Positions 54,361-64,000 of a DNA stretch of 64,000 nt are shown piece by piece. Location of the stretch: positions 87,494,641-87,558,640 of the forward strand of contig NC_081846.1 of assembly GCF_963259705.1 (NCBI RefSeq). The letters are read 5' to 3'. This DNA comes from Myotis daubentonii (taxonomy: Eukaryota; Chordata; Mammalia; Chiroptera; Vespertilionidae). The stretch's first letter is position 1. Each line of letters begins with the position of its first letter. The notes beneath the pieces are model-generated. The model searched no databases, was not told where the DNA came from, and saw only the letters and a program-made list of their open reading frames with translations. The translations under genes and the position numbers were made by a program.

Positions 54361-54681
54361 TATCCTGGGCGGGAGGGGGATTGAAAAAATGTTATATTCT
54401 AGGCATGGTAGAGATGGGGAATAGATAATAAGGGAAAAGGAAATAAACAATTACTCATAGTTATTGTTCATAAAATCACAAATCGGTACAATGTGATTAC
54501 AGGGCAATATGGCAGCATCTACCAAAATGTTGTGCTGGCAATTCTAACTGTAGATATTTCACTCCTGCTTAAGCGCAAAGCTGTGGGCACAGAGACGCTC
54601 ACTGGAGTGCTAGGCGTGGTGACGAAAGAGAGGCAACAAGCTGCGCTGCTCAGGAAGACCAGCGATGCGGCAGCCAGGGCC

Positions 54682-54877
54682 CAGGGGTGGGCAAACTTTT
54701 TGACTCGAGGGCCACAATGGGTTCTTAAACCCGACCGGAGGCCGGAACAAAAGCATGGATGGAGTGTTTGTGTGAACTAATATAAATTCAAAGTAAACAT
54801 CATTACATAAAAGGGTACGGTCTTTTTTTTTTTTTAGTTTTATTCATTTCAAACGGGCCGTAGTTTGCCCATGGCTG
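54682..54877. mobile_element. Non-autonomous hAT (196 bp)
   Basis: Ends are CAGGGGTGGGCAAAC and GTTTGCCCATGGCTG. The flanking octamers CCAGGGCC and ACAGGCCA match at 5 of 8, so the duplication is eroded and the copy older than the others. Confidence 0.8.
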
Positions 54878-55850
54878 ACAGGCCAAGGCTCCTCACGTGA
54901 CCAGCAAGGATCGGCTTCGGCTTGTTTTTGTAATGCACCCACGTGGAGGGTATTTTGTTGGACAAAAAAAAAAGCAAGTTGCTATACAGTATATATCATA
55001 TGACCCCATTTCTCCTAAAAAGAGGCATGCACATTTCTACAAGTACCTGTGTGTGTCTATAAAGTTGATATATGTAGTTATGTATGCCTTACAATTAGAC
55101 ATCCACGGGTTAATGCATGACTAAGAAAAATCTCGGAAGTGAGGTTACAAGCAGCTTTCTGGGGCACAAGTTTACGTACAAGCTGGCTATTCTGTTTACA
55201 GTAAGTATGTGCTGCTTTTATACTTTGGGGGGAAACAATAAGGGAGGAAAGCATGTTTAAAAAGGAATGTATTTAAGGGCCACTTAGTTCACTCAGTTTG
55301 TATCCCAAACTTCAGGGTAAAAATTAATCTGGAGAGAAAACTTTAGCTGTGGAGAAAGGATAAAGTGACTCATCCCTTGCCTCATTCCTTAAATCCAAAG
55401 TCCCTGGTGTGATTGGGGAGGAGAAAAAATATAACTATGTACTTATTTGCCAGACATTCATTAATCACTTAATTCTCAAGGCAACACACAAAATGAAATC
55501 GTCCCAATTCCAGATAAATGAACACTCCTAGAGATTAAGTGATTTCCCCAGAGCAGAAGCTGGTAAAAAAACAAACAAAAAAACCCCAAAAAACTTCCAT
55601 TCTGTCTGGGTTCTAAGCAGGAAGACAGCCTGGCCACTCCTCCAGTCACTGTGGCGGAGAGACTGAAGGTGGAGTGGAGCCTGATGATGTTTTTCTTCAA
55701 GGAGGCACTTTCTACCCCTCCACTCCTTCCCGGTCCTCTCCCCCCCAAGTTCCTCCCACATGCCTCAGAGCTGCACCCCCCAGGGAAGTGCCCAGCCCAG
55801 AGTCTGCCCATCAGGAGCCCTAAAAAAAGTGGCCAGAAGACGGTGCTTCT

Positions 55851-56085
55851 ACCCTAACCGGTTTGACTCAGTGGATAGAGCATCGGCCTGCGGACTCAAG
55901 GGTCCCAGATTCGATTCCGGTCAAGGGCATGTACCTTGGTTGTGGGCACATACCCAGTAGGGAGTGCGCAGGAGGCAGCTGATCGATGTTTCTCTCTCAT
56001 CGATGTTTCTAACTCTCTATCCCTCTCCCTTCCTCTCTGTAAAAAATCAATAAAATATATTTAAAAAATAAATAAATAAATAAAA
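55851..56085 (+). mobile_element. Ves SINE, young
   Basis: Very close to the copy at 2135. Head ACCCTAACCGGTTTGACTCA, and tail AATAAAATATATTTAAAAA followed by (AAAT)n. 16-bp direct repeats AGAAGACRGTGCTTCT (55835-55850, 56086-56101) differ at one base. Confidence 0.95.
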
Positions 56086-56101
56086 AGAAGACAGTGCTTC
56101 T

Positions 56102-58070
56102 TCCAGAAATCCCACATCACAGCTCAGCCACTGCCAGGCTTGCAGGGTGTGAGCGGAAGGGGAACCTGAGGAACGGGGACCTGACTGCACCTCTCTCAGC
56201 CTGCCATCTGTAAAATGGGAATGTGTAAAACATTTGGGGAGAATAACTTCAATGAAAAATTAAAAAGTGTTTTGTAAATTCTGAAGTGCTAAACAAAGTG
56301 TCTCCTTAAAGGCGTGTGGTCTCTGCATAAAGCTCTATTTGGCCAAGGTGCCGACGTAAAGGAATCCTTGACACAAAAGCTCACGTGGTTTACGAGTCAC
56401 TGTGCTCTCTGTAATCGGTTTTAAAGATGGTATTTTAACACCCTGCACAGGCTATGTCTCCGCCAGTTTATGTCTGTCGTCTGGTTGTAGCGAATGAAGA
56501 ATAAACCGGAAAGCTCAGAGGCCTTCCTGCCTATTATCTGTCCGAAGGAGTTCTAGGACCAACGCTTTCCGAGTCCCAATTTGATGACCCTGTTAACTCC
56601 CGAAATAGGACTGGGGTGAACAAGTGTCCACTTTAATGGCTAATACGTGAATGCTTACTATGTGCCCTACACCTTTCCATTGTCCTACATGTATTTGCTC
56701 ACTTTATACACATAGTAGCACTTACTTCGCAGGAATTTTCTCTCCCGTTTTACAGATGAGGAACTGGAGAAACTGGTAGGTGAAGTGACTTGCCCAAGTG
56801 GCTGCCCAATGGCCCAGCCTCTGCAGTGCAATTGGAGACCTTGGCCATCTGGTCTACCTCTCCACCCATATCATTCACACTCCTCCTTGTGTTCCAATCC
56901 CTAGCTATCCTGAACTACTTAAGATTCTCTGGACAGACAGTGTGCTTAGCTGCACCACCACCACCCCAACCTATTCCTGCCTTTGCACATGGCTTTTCCA
57001 CTCCTTCCAATGAACAGTAAGTTTTCTTCCGTGAAGAAATGAAAGTAAGAATCTTACAGTAATTCATGATTATGTTGGGATTCAAGAGTTATTGTTGTAG
57101 GAAATACACAAGCTTTCTCCATAACAAGCCATTTTTGCAAAGTTGTGTCTTATCTCAAAGCCAGAATGTACTACACAGATTGCGTAGGGTTCTTTTTCCT
57201 TTGTTTTCCGTGACCCCGCCTGCACCACCCACTTCATCCTCTCCCTCAGGGCCAGCCTGCCTTGGGGAAAGATCTGTCCACTGTGGCCTTTGGCCACTGA
57301 CAGAAGCTGATCGCAAAGTTTTTAGACCCACATTCAACAGCTGTCCATCCCTTTTCCACAGGATCCCACTTCAGAGGAAGAGGACATGCTTGCAAACCAT
57401 TTTCACCATCTCCAAAATCAGCCGCTGGGCTTGGCGATGTGAAATCCAATATGCTTGCCCCAGCCACGCGAGGTCAGGGCGCTGGTTGAAATGGTTGAAA
57501 TGACATTTTGATTTAAGATGCAGCACCCTTTCCATGTTTCCAGAGAACATCAGACATTTCAAGGAAGATGGCATGGGCTGGCCTCCTAGAAAGAGGGCAG
57601 CATCACGGAGCCAAAGCAGGAAACATTAATCCTCATAGCAAACTTCCCAATTAACCGGAAAAGATGTGTCAAAACTATTATTTAATGGAATCAATGCCTG
57701 TGTTGCATGACATAGATGTATAGGCTACTTTAAATAAGGTATGTTGAAAAAGATGTCCAGTACAGCATAAGTGAGGATAGCAACAAAAGGAGAGAGAAAT
57801 AAAATGGAATAAATCATGCCTAATTTCTAATTTTATGAATATTCATAGAGCACCTACTATCAAGCTGAATGTTGGGGATATAATGTTAAAAAGCCCTCAC
57901 AGAGCTTCGTCCTATTATGGGAGACAGGCACTAAAATAATCACACTGTATATTTTCACCCAGCGGTCATGACAATATTGTCATAATACAAGGAAATAGTA
58001 AAATAATGTACAGACAGAGTAAATGATGTTTAAGAGACTGTGAAAATGGCAGAAATGTTAGTACAACAAT
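56102..58070. other. Intron 2, single-copy sequence and MIR remnants
   Basis: A reverse MIR is clear at ~56635-56820 (CCGTTTTACAGATGAGG). An old interspersed repeat lies at ~57835-57945 (ATAGAGCACCTACTATCAAG). The segment 57000-57600 looks non-repetitive with no recognised exon. Confidence 0.5.
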
Positions 58071-58826
58071 CCTATCTAATAAAAGAGAAACATGGTAATT
58101 GGCGTACAACCGCTACCCTTCCCATTGGCTAATCAGGGCAATATGCAAATTAACTGCCAGCCAAGATGGCAGCCAGCAGCCAGGCAGCTTGAAACTAACA
58201 TGAGGCTTGCTTGCTTCAGTGACGGGGGACTCCAACGTTCCCTGCCTGCCGCTGCAGGCCTCTGAGCTGCAACTCTAAGCAACTATGTAACAAATATAGA
58301 AGCTAAACAAAACCCCAGAAACCTGTTTTAGTCCGCTGGGCTTCAGCCAGCAGGATCCCAACATTGTAAGCAAAGGCCAGAATCCGCCGGGCTTTAGCCA
58401 GCAGGATCGCAACATTGTAAGCAAAGGCCAGAAACCTACTTTCAGCAGCAGAGGCCTAAGAGCTGGAGCCAAGCCTCAAAGCTAAAGCTGGCCCAGAATA
58501 AAAAAGAAAAAAAGGAGCGGTTGGGAGCTTCAGTCACCCCCAGCCTGAAAACAGCCCTCAGCCCCTCACCCAGACTGGCCAGGCACCCCAATGGGGACCC
58601 CCACCCTGAAGGGTTTGTGACCAGCTGCAAACAGCCATCATCCCCTCACCCAGGCTGGCCAGGCACCCCAGTGGGGACCCCCACCCTGAAGGATGTGTGA
58701 CCAGCTGCAAACAGCCATCATCCCCTCACCCAGGCTGGCCAGGCACCCCAGTGGGGACCCCCACCCTGATCCAGGACACCCTTCAGGGTAAACCAGCCGG
58801 CACCCACCCATGCACCAGGCCTCTAC
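58071..58826 (+). mobile_element. Helitron 1 of a head-to-tail trio
   Basis: Starts TCCTATCTAATAAAAGAGAA and ends CATGCACCAGGCCTCTAC (CTAG degraded). The interior has a ~57-bp duplication (58329-58440) and ~87-bp repeats with CCAGGCACCCCARTGGGGAC (58550-58770). No protein recognised. Confidence 0.88.
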
Positions 58827-59502
58827 CCTATATAGTAAAAGGGTAATATGCCTCCCAGCACCGGGATCAGCGGAGCCGCGAGGCCTCCCGGCACTGGGAT
58901 CAGCATGACAGGGGGCAGCGCCCAAACCCCCTGATCGCCCTGCGGCTCCGTGTGTGACAGGGGGTGGGGCCACAACCTCCCTATCCACCCTGCTCTGTTC
59001 GTGACAGGGGAAGTTGCCCCAACCCCCTGATCAGCCCTGCTCTGTGCCTGATAGGGGGGAGCTCCCCAACCCCCTGATCGCCCTGCGGCTCTGTGTGTGA
59101 CAGGGTGCGGCGCCCCAACCCCCGCCCCCACGGGCCCTGCTCTGTGTGTGACGGGGTAGAGCCATAACCTCCCCATCAGCCCTGCCCTGAGTGTGAGAGT
59201 GGTGGCGCCCCAACCCCCTGATGGGCCCTGCTCGGTGCGTGACAGGGTACAGAGCCCCAACCCCCCTGATGGGCCCTGCTCTGTGCGTGATGGGGTGGCG
59301 CCGCAACCTCCCCATCGACCCTGCTCTGAGCCCGACCAGGGGCTGCACCTAGGGATTGGGCCTGCCCTCTGCCACCCGGGGGCAGGCCTAAGCCAGCAGG
59401 TCGTTATCTCCCGAGGGGCCCCAGACTGCGAGAGGGCACAGGCCAGGCTGAGGGACCCCCCTTCCCCCCGAGTGCACAAATTTTTGTGCACCGGGCCTCT
59501 AG
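58827..59502 (+). mobile_element. Helitron 2 of the trio, with internal satellite
   Basis: Starts CCTATATAGTAAAAGGGTAA directly after Helitron 1 and ends with GTGCACAAATTTTTGTGCAC and CTAG. The interior (58860-59340) is a ~60-bp degenerate tandem repeat built on CCCTGCTCTGTGYGTGACAG. Confidence 0.9.
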
Positions 59503-60178
59503 TCTATAATAATAAAAGTGTAATATGCAAATCAACCAAAGGACAGAACAGAAGAACGACCGTCTGGGCGACCTTTCAGATGACCACCCTATAACACGCA
59601 CTGATGGCAGGGTGTGATGCAACTGGTCGGGGGGGGGGGCGCCCGCCATCGCCCCTCGATCACCCCACAGAGGGAGGCCCAGGCCACCGGCTGGCAGGGT
59701 GATCGAATGGGAGGGGGAAGGGGGGACTCCACTGTGATCGATCATGGAGCCCTGGCTGGGTGGGCGGAGTCTCCCTTTGCGCAGCGATTGATCACGGAGC
59801 CCCACTATCGATCGCCCCACAGAGGGAGGCCCAGGCCACCAACCAGCAACACTGTGGCGGGTGTGGGGGGCCAACCTGCAATCACCCCACAGAGGGAGGC
59901 CCAGGCCAACCAACTGATCACACCTCACTCCTGTTGCCCACAGAGGGAGGCAACTGGTGGCGGGGGAGGGGGGAGCAGCGCTGCATAGATGGCAAGCAGT
60001 GGCAGTGGTGGGGGCGGGGCCAGCTGCTGGCAGCCGGGGGAAGGAAAACCCTGATAGGCCTTGATCACCGTCCAGGCCTAGGGACCCTACCCTAGGGGTC
60101 CTGGATTGCAAGAGGGCACAGGTCGGACTGAGGGACACCCCCCCCCCCGTGCACAAATTTCATGCACCGAACCTCTAG
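59503..60178 (+). mobile_element. Helitron 3 of the trio
   Basis: Starts TCTATAATAATAAAAGTGTA at the exact end of Helitron 2 and ends GTGCACAAATTTCATGCACC...CTCTAG. It carries four copies of ATCACCCCACAGAGGGAGGC-like text at 59660, 59810, 59881 and 59935. Confidence 0.9.
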
Positions 60179-60650
60179 TAGTATTTAATAAAAGCAAGAA
60201 ACAATTTTATAAAGTATATGACCTCATAAATGTTAAAAAATAGTATAGAAAGAAGAGTAATGGCTATAAAATCCATCTATAAGAATAATTGAGAATGGCT
60301 ATGAAAAGTTTTGAAAGGAACTTCTAGTCCCAAATAGGGAAATATTTATTTCAAGCTACAATAAATAGTTCAATGAGAAATGTGGTGAGATTCAATTAAT
60401 CTCAGGGGTACAGGACAAATACCTATACAAGGGTCTGTTTCTAAACTAATACTTTAGAGAATGGTTTTGTAAATGTTTCAAAAGTGGCATTTTAAACCAG
60501 TATGTAAAGGATAAACTAGGTAATAACTAATAGGTTATCTATTTAGAAAAATAAACTTAGACCTTTATATCACGTTATAAATTCCAAATGCAGCATAATA
60601 TTATAAATCTCACTGGTAAAGCTGGAAAAAACATACATTTCATGGAGTAA

Positions 60651-60985
60651 CTAGAGGCCTGGTGCACAACATTCATGCACTGGAGTGGGGGGGAGGGTGG
60701 AGTCCCTCAGCCTGGCCTGCACCCTCTCGCAGTCCAGGACCCCTTGGGGGATGTCCACCTTAAGCCAGCAGGCGGACATCCCCCAAGGGGTCCTTAGCGT
60801 TGCATCAGAGTCGCCAGTTGTGAGCCCAGCTTCTGGCTGAGCAGCACTCCCCCTGTGGAAGCGCACTGACCACTAGGGGGCAGCTCCTATGTTGAGTGTC
60901 TGCACCCTAGTGGTCAGTGCATGTCATAGCGACCAGTCATTTTGCCATTTGGTCAATTTGCATATTAGCCTTTTATTCTATAGGA
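60651..60985 (-). mobile_element. Helitron, reverse
   Basis: Left CTAGAGGCCTGGTGCACAAC (reversed 3' end) and right TTTGCATATTAGCCTTTTAT...TCTATAGGA (reversed 5' end). The interior has an inverted pair around GGGGGATGTCCACC / GGCGGACATCCCCC. Confidence 0.88.
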
Positions 60986-60995
60986 TAATTCAAAA

Positions 60996-61139
60996 GTAGG
61001 CCTTCCTTCCCCCGGCTGCTGGCACTGGCTTCCCTCTGGCACCCAGGACCCGGGCTTCCCTCACAGCCCCGGGTTTGTCCAGAAGGTCGTCCAGAAGGAT
61101 ATCCAGTCTAATTAGCATATTATGCTTTTATTATTATAG
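60996..61139 (-). mobile_element. Helitron 5'-end fragment
   Basis: Nearly repeats the right part of the next element (GGCTGCTGGCACTGGCTTCC ... GCATATTATGC) but lacks its 3' hairpin. It directly abuts the Helitron at 61140, giving a partial duplication. Confidence 0.7.
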
Positions 61140-61194
61140 ACTAGAGACCTGATGCATGAAATTCGTGCAAGAGTAGGTCTTCCATGCCCTAGCT

Positions 61195-61677
61195 CAGTGG
61201 TCGGCAAACCGCGGCTTGCGAGCCATATGCGGCTCTTTGGCCCCTTGAGTGTGGCTCTCCCACAAAATACTACGTGCGGGCGCGTACAGTGCGAAGTTGA
61301 CTTAAAACTTTAAGTAAAGTTTATTAAGTTAATTTTAGGGAACGTTGTGGAGTGAAAGAAGATGTAGTGTCGAGGATTGAGAAAGGTATGTTGAGATGGT
61401 TTGGACATATAGAGAGGATGAACGAAAGGAGATAGACGAAACAAGTATACAAGACGAGTGTGGATGGGAGAGTTGGAAGGGGTCGACCTCAGCGAACGTA
61501 CCTCCATCAGATTGAGGACGTTTTTAGCAAAGGCCAGCTTAGGAGTACCCTAATTAAGTTAATAACAATGTACCTACCTATATAGTTTAAGTTTAAAAAA
61601 TTTGGCTCTCAAAAGAAATTTCAGTGGTTGTACTGTTGATATTTGGCTCTGATGACTAATGAGTTTGCCGACCACTG
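61195..61677. mobile_element. hAT transposon (483 bp) with foreign internal segment
   Basis: Left end CAGTGGTCGGCAAACCGCGG and right end GTTTGCCGACCACTG. The perfect 8-bp target duplication CCCTAGCT (61187-61194, 61678-61685) comes from the SINE head. The left subterminal text matches the hAT at 4434. The middle 220 bases are unrelated to that element and are flanked by 10-bp direct repeats TTAAGTTAAT. Confidence 0.93.
61346..61555 (+). pseudogene. Arthropod-type non-LTR retrotransposon C-terminal fragment
   Basis: One frame reads CGVKEDVVSRIEKGM, then LRWFGHIERMNERR, a TAG stop at 61433, then TKQVYKTSVD and GRVGRGRPQRTYLHQIEDV. The RWFGH-x-ERM and GRGRPxRTY motifs are what I know from the end of reverse-transcriptase polyproteins of arthropod non-LTR retrotransposons. 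The identity is inferred from motif recall and not from a search. Confidence 0.6.
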
Positions 61678-62215
61678 CCCTAGCTGGTTTGGCTTGGTGG
61701 ATAGAGCATCAGCTGCAAACTGAAAGGTCCCAGGTTCAATTCTAGTCTAGGGCACTTGCCCGGATTGTGGGCTCGATCCCCAGTGGGGGGCATGCAGGAG
61801 GCAGCCAATCAATGATTCTCTCTCATCATTGATGTTTCTATCTCTCTCTCCCTCTTCTTTCCTATCTGAAATCAATAAAAATATGTTTATTTAAAAAAAA
61901 AAAAAAAGTAGGTCTTCCTTCCCTTGGCTGCTGGCACCGGCTTCCCTCTGGCACCCGGGACCAGGCTTCCCTCGCAGCCCCAGCTTTGTCTGGAAGGTTG
62001 TCTGAAAGGACGTACGGTCTAATTAGCATATTACACTTTTATTATTATAGATAATTCAAAATATCATCAAATGACCAATTATTAAGTTTCAAAAAAATCC
62101 AAGGTTAAAATTTAAAAACCATTAAATGAAATTTATAAAACTATAAAACTGATTTGGGGTGGACAGGCACTCTAAGCATAAAAAAAAAAACAACATTTAA
62201 AAAGACAAAAAGTTG

Positions 62216-62438
62216 CCCCAGCCGGTTTGGCTCAGTGGATAGAGCATTGGCCTGCGGACTGAAAGGTCCCAAGTTCGGTTCCGGCCAAGGGCACATGCCT
62301 GGGTTGCGGGCTCCATCCCCAGTGTGGGGTGTGCAGGAGGCAGCCAATCAATGATTCTCTCTCATCATTGATGTTTCTATCTCTCTCCTTCTCCCTTCCT
62401 CTCTGAAATCAATAAAGGAATATATTTAAAAAAAAAAA
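62216..62438 (+). mobile_element. Ves SINE
   Basis: Head CCCCAGCCGGTTTGGCTCAG, B-box GTTCGGTTCC, GGAGGCAGCCAATCAATG, poly(A). The 13-bp direct repeat AGACAAAAAGTTG (62203-62215, 62439-62451) is perfect. Confidence 0.95.
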
Positions 62439-62451
62439 AGACAAAAAGTTG

Positions 62452-63116
62452 ACAATAGACCTTTAAAATAAATTTCTACACAGAAAATTAAGAAACCATG
62501 ACATATATATCTCACACTATAAATATAGTTATCATACAAGAAAATAGTTCAAAGGCCAGAAACCAACAGGGAGCACGTTTGCCATGTACAGCAGCTAGAA
62601 GGTTGAGAGACTTCATATATGGTGTGTCTTACAATCCCCAAGATATAACAACCTGATAGGAAAAAGTGCAAAGGACAGAACAAAACTGATGGAGAAATAA
62701 AAAAGATCAAATATCCAATCATATTAGCAATGACAGAAATGCTAGTTTAACATTAAATTCTATGCTTCACTAATCAGATGAAAAATGACAGTGCCCAACC
62801 CTGGGAGACAGTGAAATGCACCACATGTAGTTGGGTACAGTCTTCTGAGAAGGCACCGTGGTAAATGTATCAAAAGCCTTACTCAGACCCTCTGACTCAG
62901 GAACCCTGGTTCCACTTCTGAAGTCTGTATCTGGCACCCAGGACCCGGGCTTCCTTCCAGGAAGTAAATAAATAATCAACATTTCACACAAAGACAAGTG
63001 AAAACTGCGTCCTTACTGTGACACTGGACAACAACCGTAAAATACAATACTGTGCAGCCAGCCCCAAAACCTACGTTCTCAGAGCATGTCTAACGACATG
63101 AGAAATCCCACAAACA
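62452..63116. other. Intron 2, no gene recognised
   Basis: AT-rich, possibly ancient L1-derived (ACAGTGCCCAACCCTGGGAG area). No intact frame. Confidence 0.4.
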
Positions 63117-63290
63117 GCCCCGCAGGGTGACTCACCCCACGCACCAAAGGCTGAGGGCTGGATTCCCGGTCAGGGTACGTACCCAGGTTGAGGGTTCGAT
63201 GCCTGGTCTGGGCACCTATGGGAGACAACAGATGATGTCTCTCTCTCAAATCAATAAAAACATATCCTCGGTAAGGATTTTTTAAAAAGG
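63117..63290 (+). mobile_element. Ves SINE, diverged
   Basis: B-box-like GCTGGATTCCCGGTCAGGG, GAGGGTTCGATGCCTGG, and AATCAATAAAAACATATCC tail, with a much shortened CT-rich body. Confidence 0.75.
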
Positions 63291-64000
63291 AAACGAAGTT
63301 CACAAATGGAGTAAAATAAGAAAACAGGGACCCATGTCTGTAGCAGGATCATAATTGTCAAAGAGGCATGTCCAAATATGCAGAGACAAGGTTAGCAGTG
63401 GTTCTCAAGTACAATTAGAGATTTTGATTTTATTTTTCCTCCAATTTTCCTCCTTCTACTTTTCTAAATCGTCCAAAAAACTTAATGAACAGGTATTATT
63501 TTTAACCAGGAAAATGTCGCTTAAAAAATCCAAAGTAAACACACTGATTTCAAATTAACACAGGATGGTAAGACCATGCGGCAGCTCTTCCTCCCCCTCC
63601 TTTACCTTACCCGTGTTGAGCAAAGGGTAAACTCTTAAAATCCTGGTATGTTGACTGTCCAAAGTTGACTGATTAAAGGCGGAAGGGGGTGGAGAGAAGG
63701 TGGGGGAAGCAGGAGGCGGCGTGCTCAGCCCTCTCCCTCCTCAGCACCACAGGAAGGGCCAACAATGAGAACCGCCTCGGAGCGCGTGCTCTGTAAACCC
63801 CCTCCCAGGTCTTCTTGCTACATCCGGGCCAGACAGCGAAGCAGCTGCTCAGAGGGACACAAGTGTGACCTTCCGCGGGAGAAAGGACAGAGGCGAAGCC
63901 CTTCCCAAACAAGCGCGGATCAGAGGAGCTGCCCCGAGGCCTGGGCACCGGCCGTGAGTGGCCACCGCCTGGGCAGAGGGAGCACAAACCTCAGGGCCTG
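63291..64000. other. Intron 2, right edge of window
   Basis: AT-rich to ~63550, then GC-richer to the end. Frames here resemble no TFCP2L1 exon. No promoter-like CpG island is evident. Confidence 0.4.

Larger units (their letters stand above)
61185..61906 (+). mobile_element. Ves SINE, split by an hAT
   Basis: The SINE target duplication GTAGGTCTTCC lies at 61174-61184 and 61907-61917. Its first bases (GCCCTAGCT) are left of the hAT and the rest (CCCTAGCTGGTTTGGC onward, with body and poly(A)) is right of it, from 61678. Confidence 0.9.
61140..62051 (-). mobile_element. Helitron, reverse, carrying a SINE that carries an hAT
   Basis: The left terminus ACTAGAGACCTGATGCATGA and the right terminus GCATATTACACTTTTATTAT TATAGA frame the element. 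Helitron sequence resumes after the SINE at the duplicated GTAGGTCTTCC, so both inner insertions are younger than the Helitron. Confidence 0.85.

Noticed and set aside
63673..63987. 104-codon minus-strand frame at the window edge as a TFCP2L1 5' exon
   Set aside because: It has no similarity to the expected N-terminal residues and no convincing splice sites.

Overview
This is mammalian nuclear DNA, almost certainly from a vespertilionid bat. It carries many tRNA-derived Ves SINEs, several HeliBat-type Helitrons, short hAT transposons with clean 8-bp target duplications, and HAL1 (half-LINE-1) elements. Established knowledge places abundant Helitrons and recent hAT activity together in this bat family.

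The only protein-coding gene I can support is TFCP2L1 (also called LBP-9 or CRTR-1), a Grainyhead/CP2-family transcription factor. It lies on the minus strand. Thirteen coding exons run from 38502 down to 5853 and I number them 3-15 by comparison with the human gene. They encode an uninterrupted 410 residues, counting the split first Gly, and every visible intron has GT-AG ends. The first ~71 residues (exons 1-2) were not found and should lie beyond 64000. The last exon continues below 5853 as 3' UTR, so the left end is 3' UTR plus flank and 38503-64000 is part of a very long intron 2.

Layout: 1-5852 is 3' UTR/flank, with an old L1, Ves SINEs, a complete 230-bp hAT and a 39-bp minisatellite just past the stop codon. 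5853-6684 holds exons 15-14. Intron 13 (6685-20222) is a nest of Helitrons, an LTR-like piece and three HAL1 elements, one with an intact ORF1. 20223-38502 holds exons 13-3, with minisatellites of 23, ~25 (3.5 kb long), 50 and ~30 bp in the introns. Intron 2 has two more minisatellites (42 and 26 bp), a MaLR-like LTR, an hAT transposase remnant, three head-to-tail Helitrons, and a Helitron hit by a SINE that was then hit by an hAT.

The long reading frames in the window (up to 921 codons) are artefacts of stop-free minisatellites. I see no new multi-gene system. The most novel signal is the hAT element at 61195-61677, whose centre encodes what looks like the C-terminus of an arthropod-type non-LTR retrotransposon.
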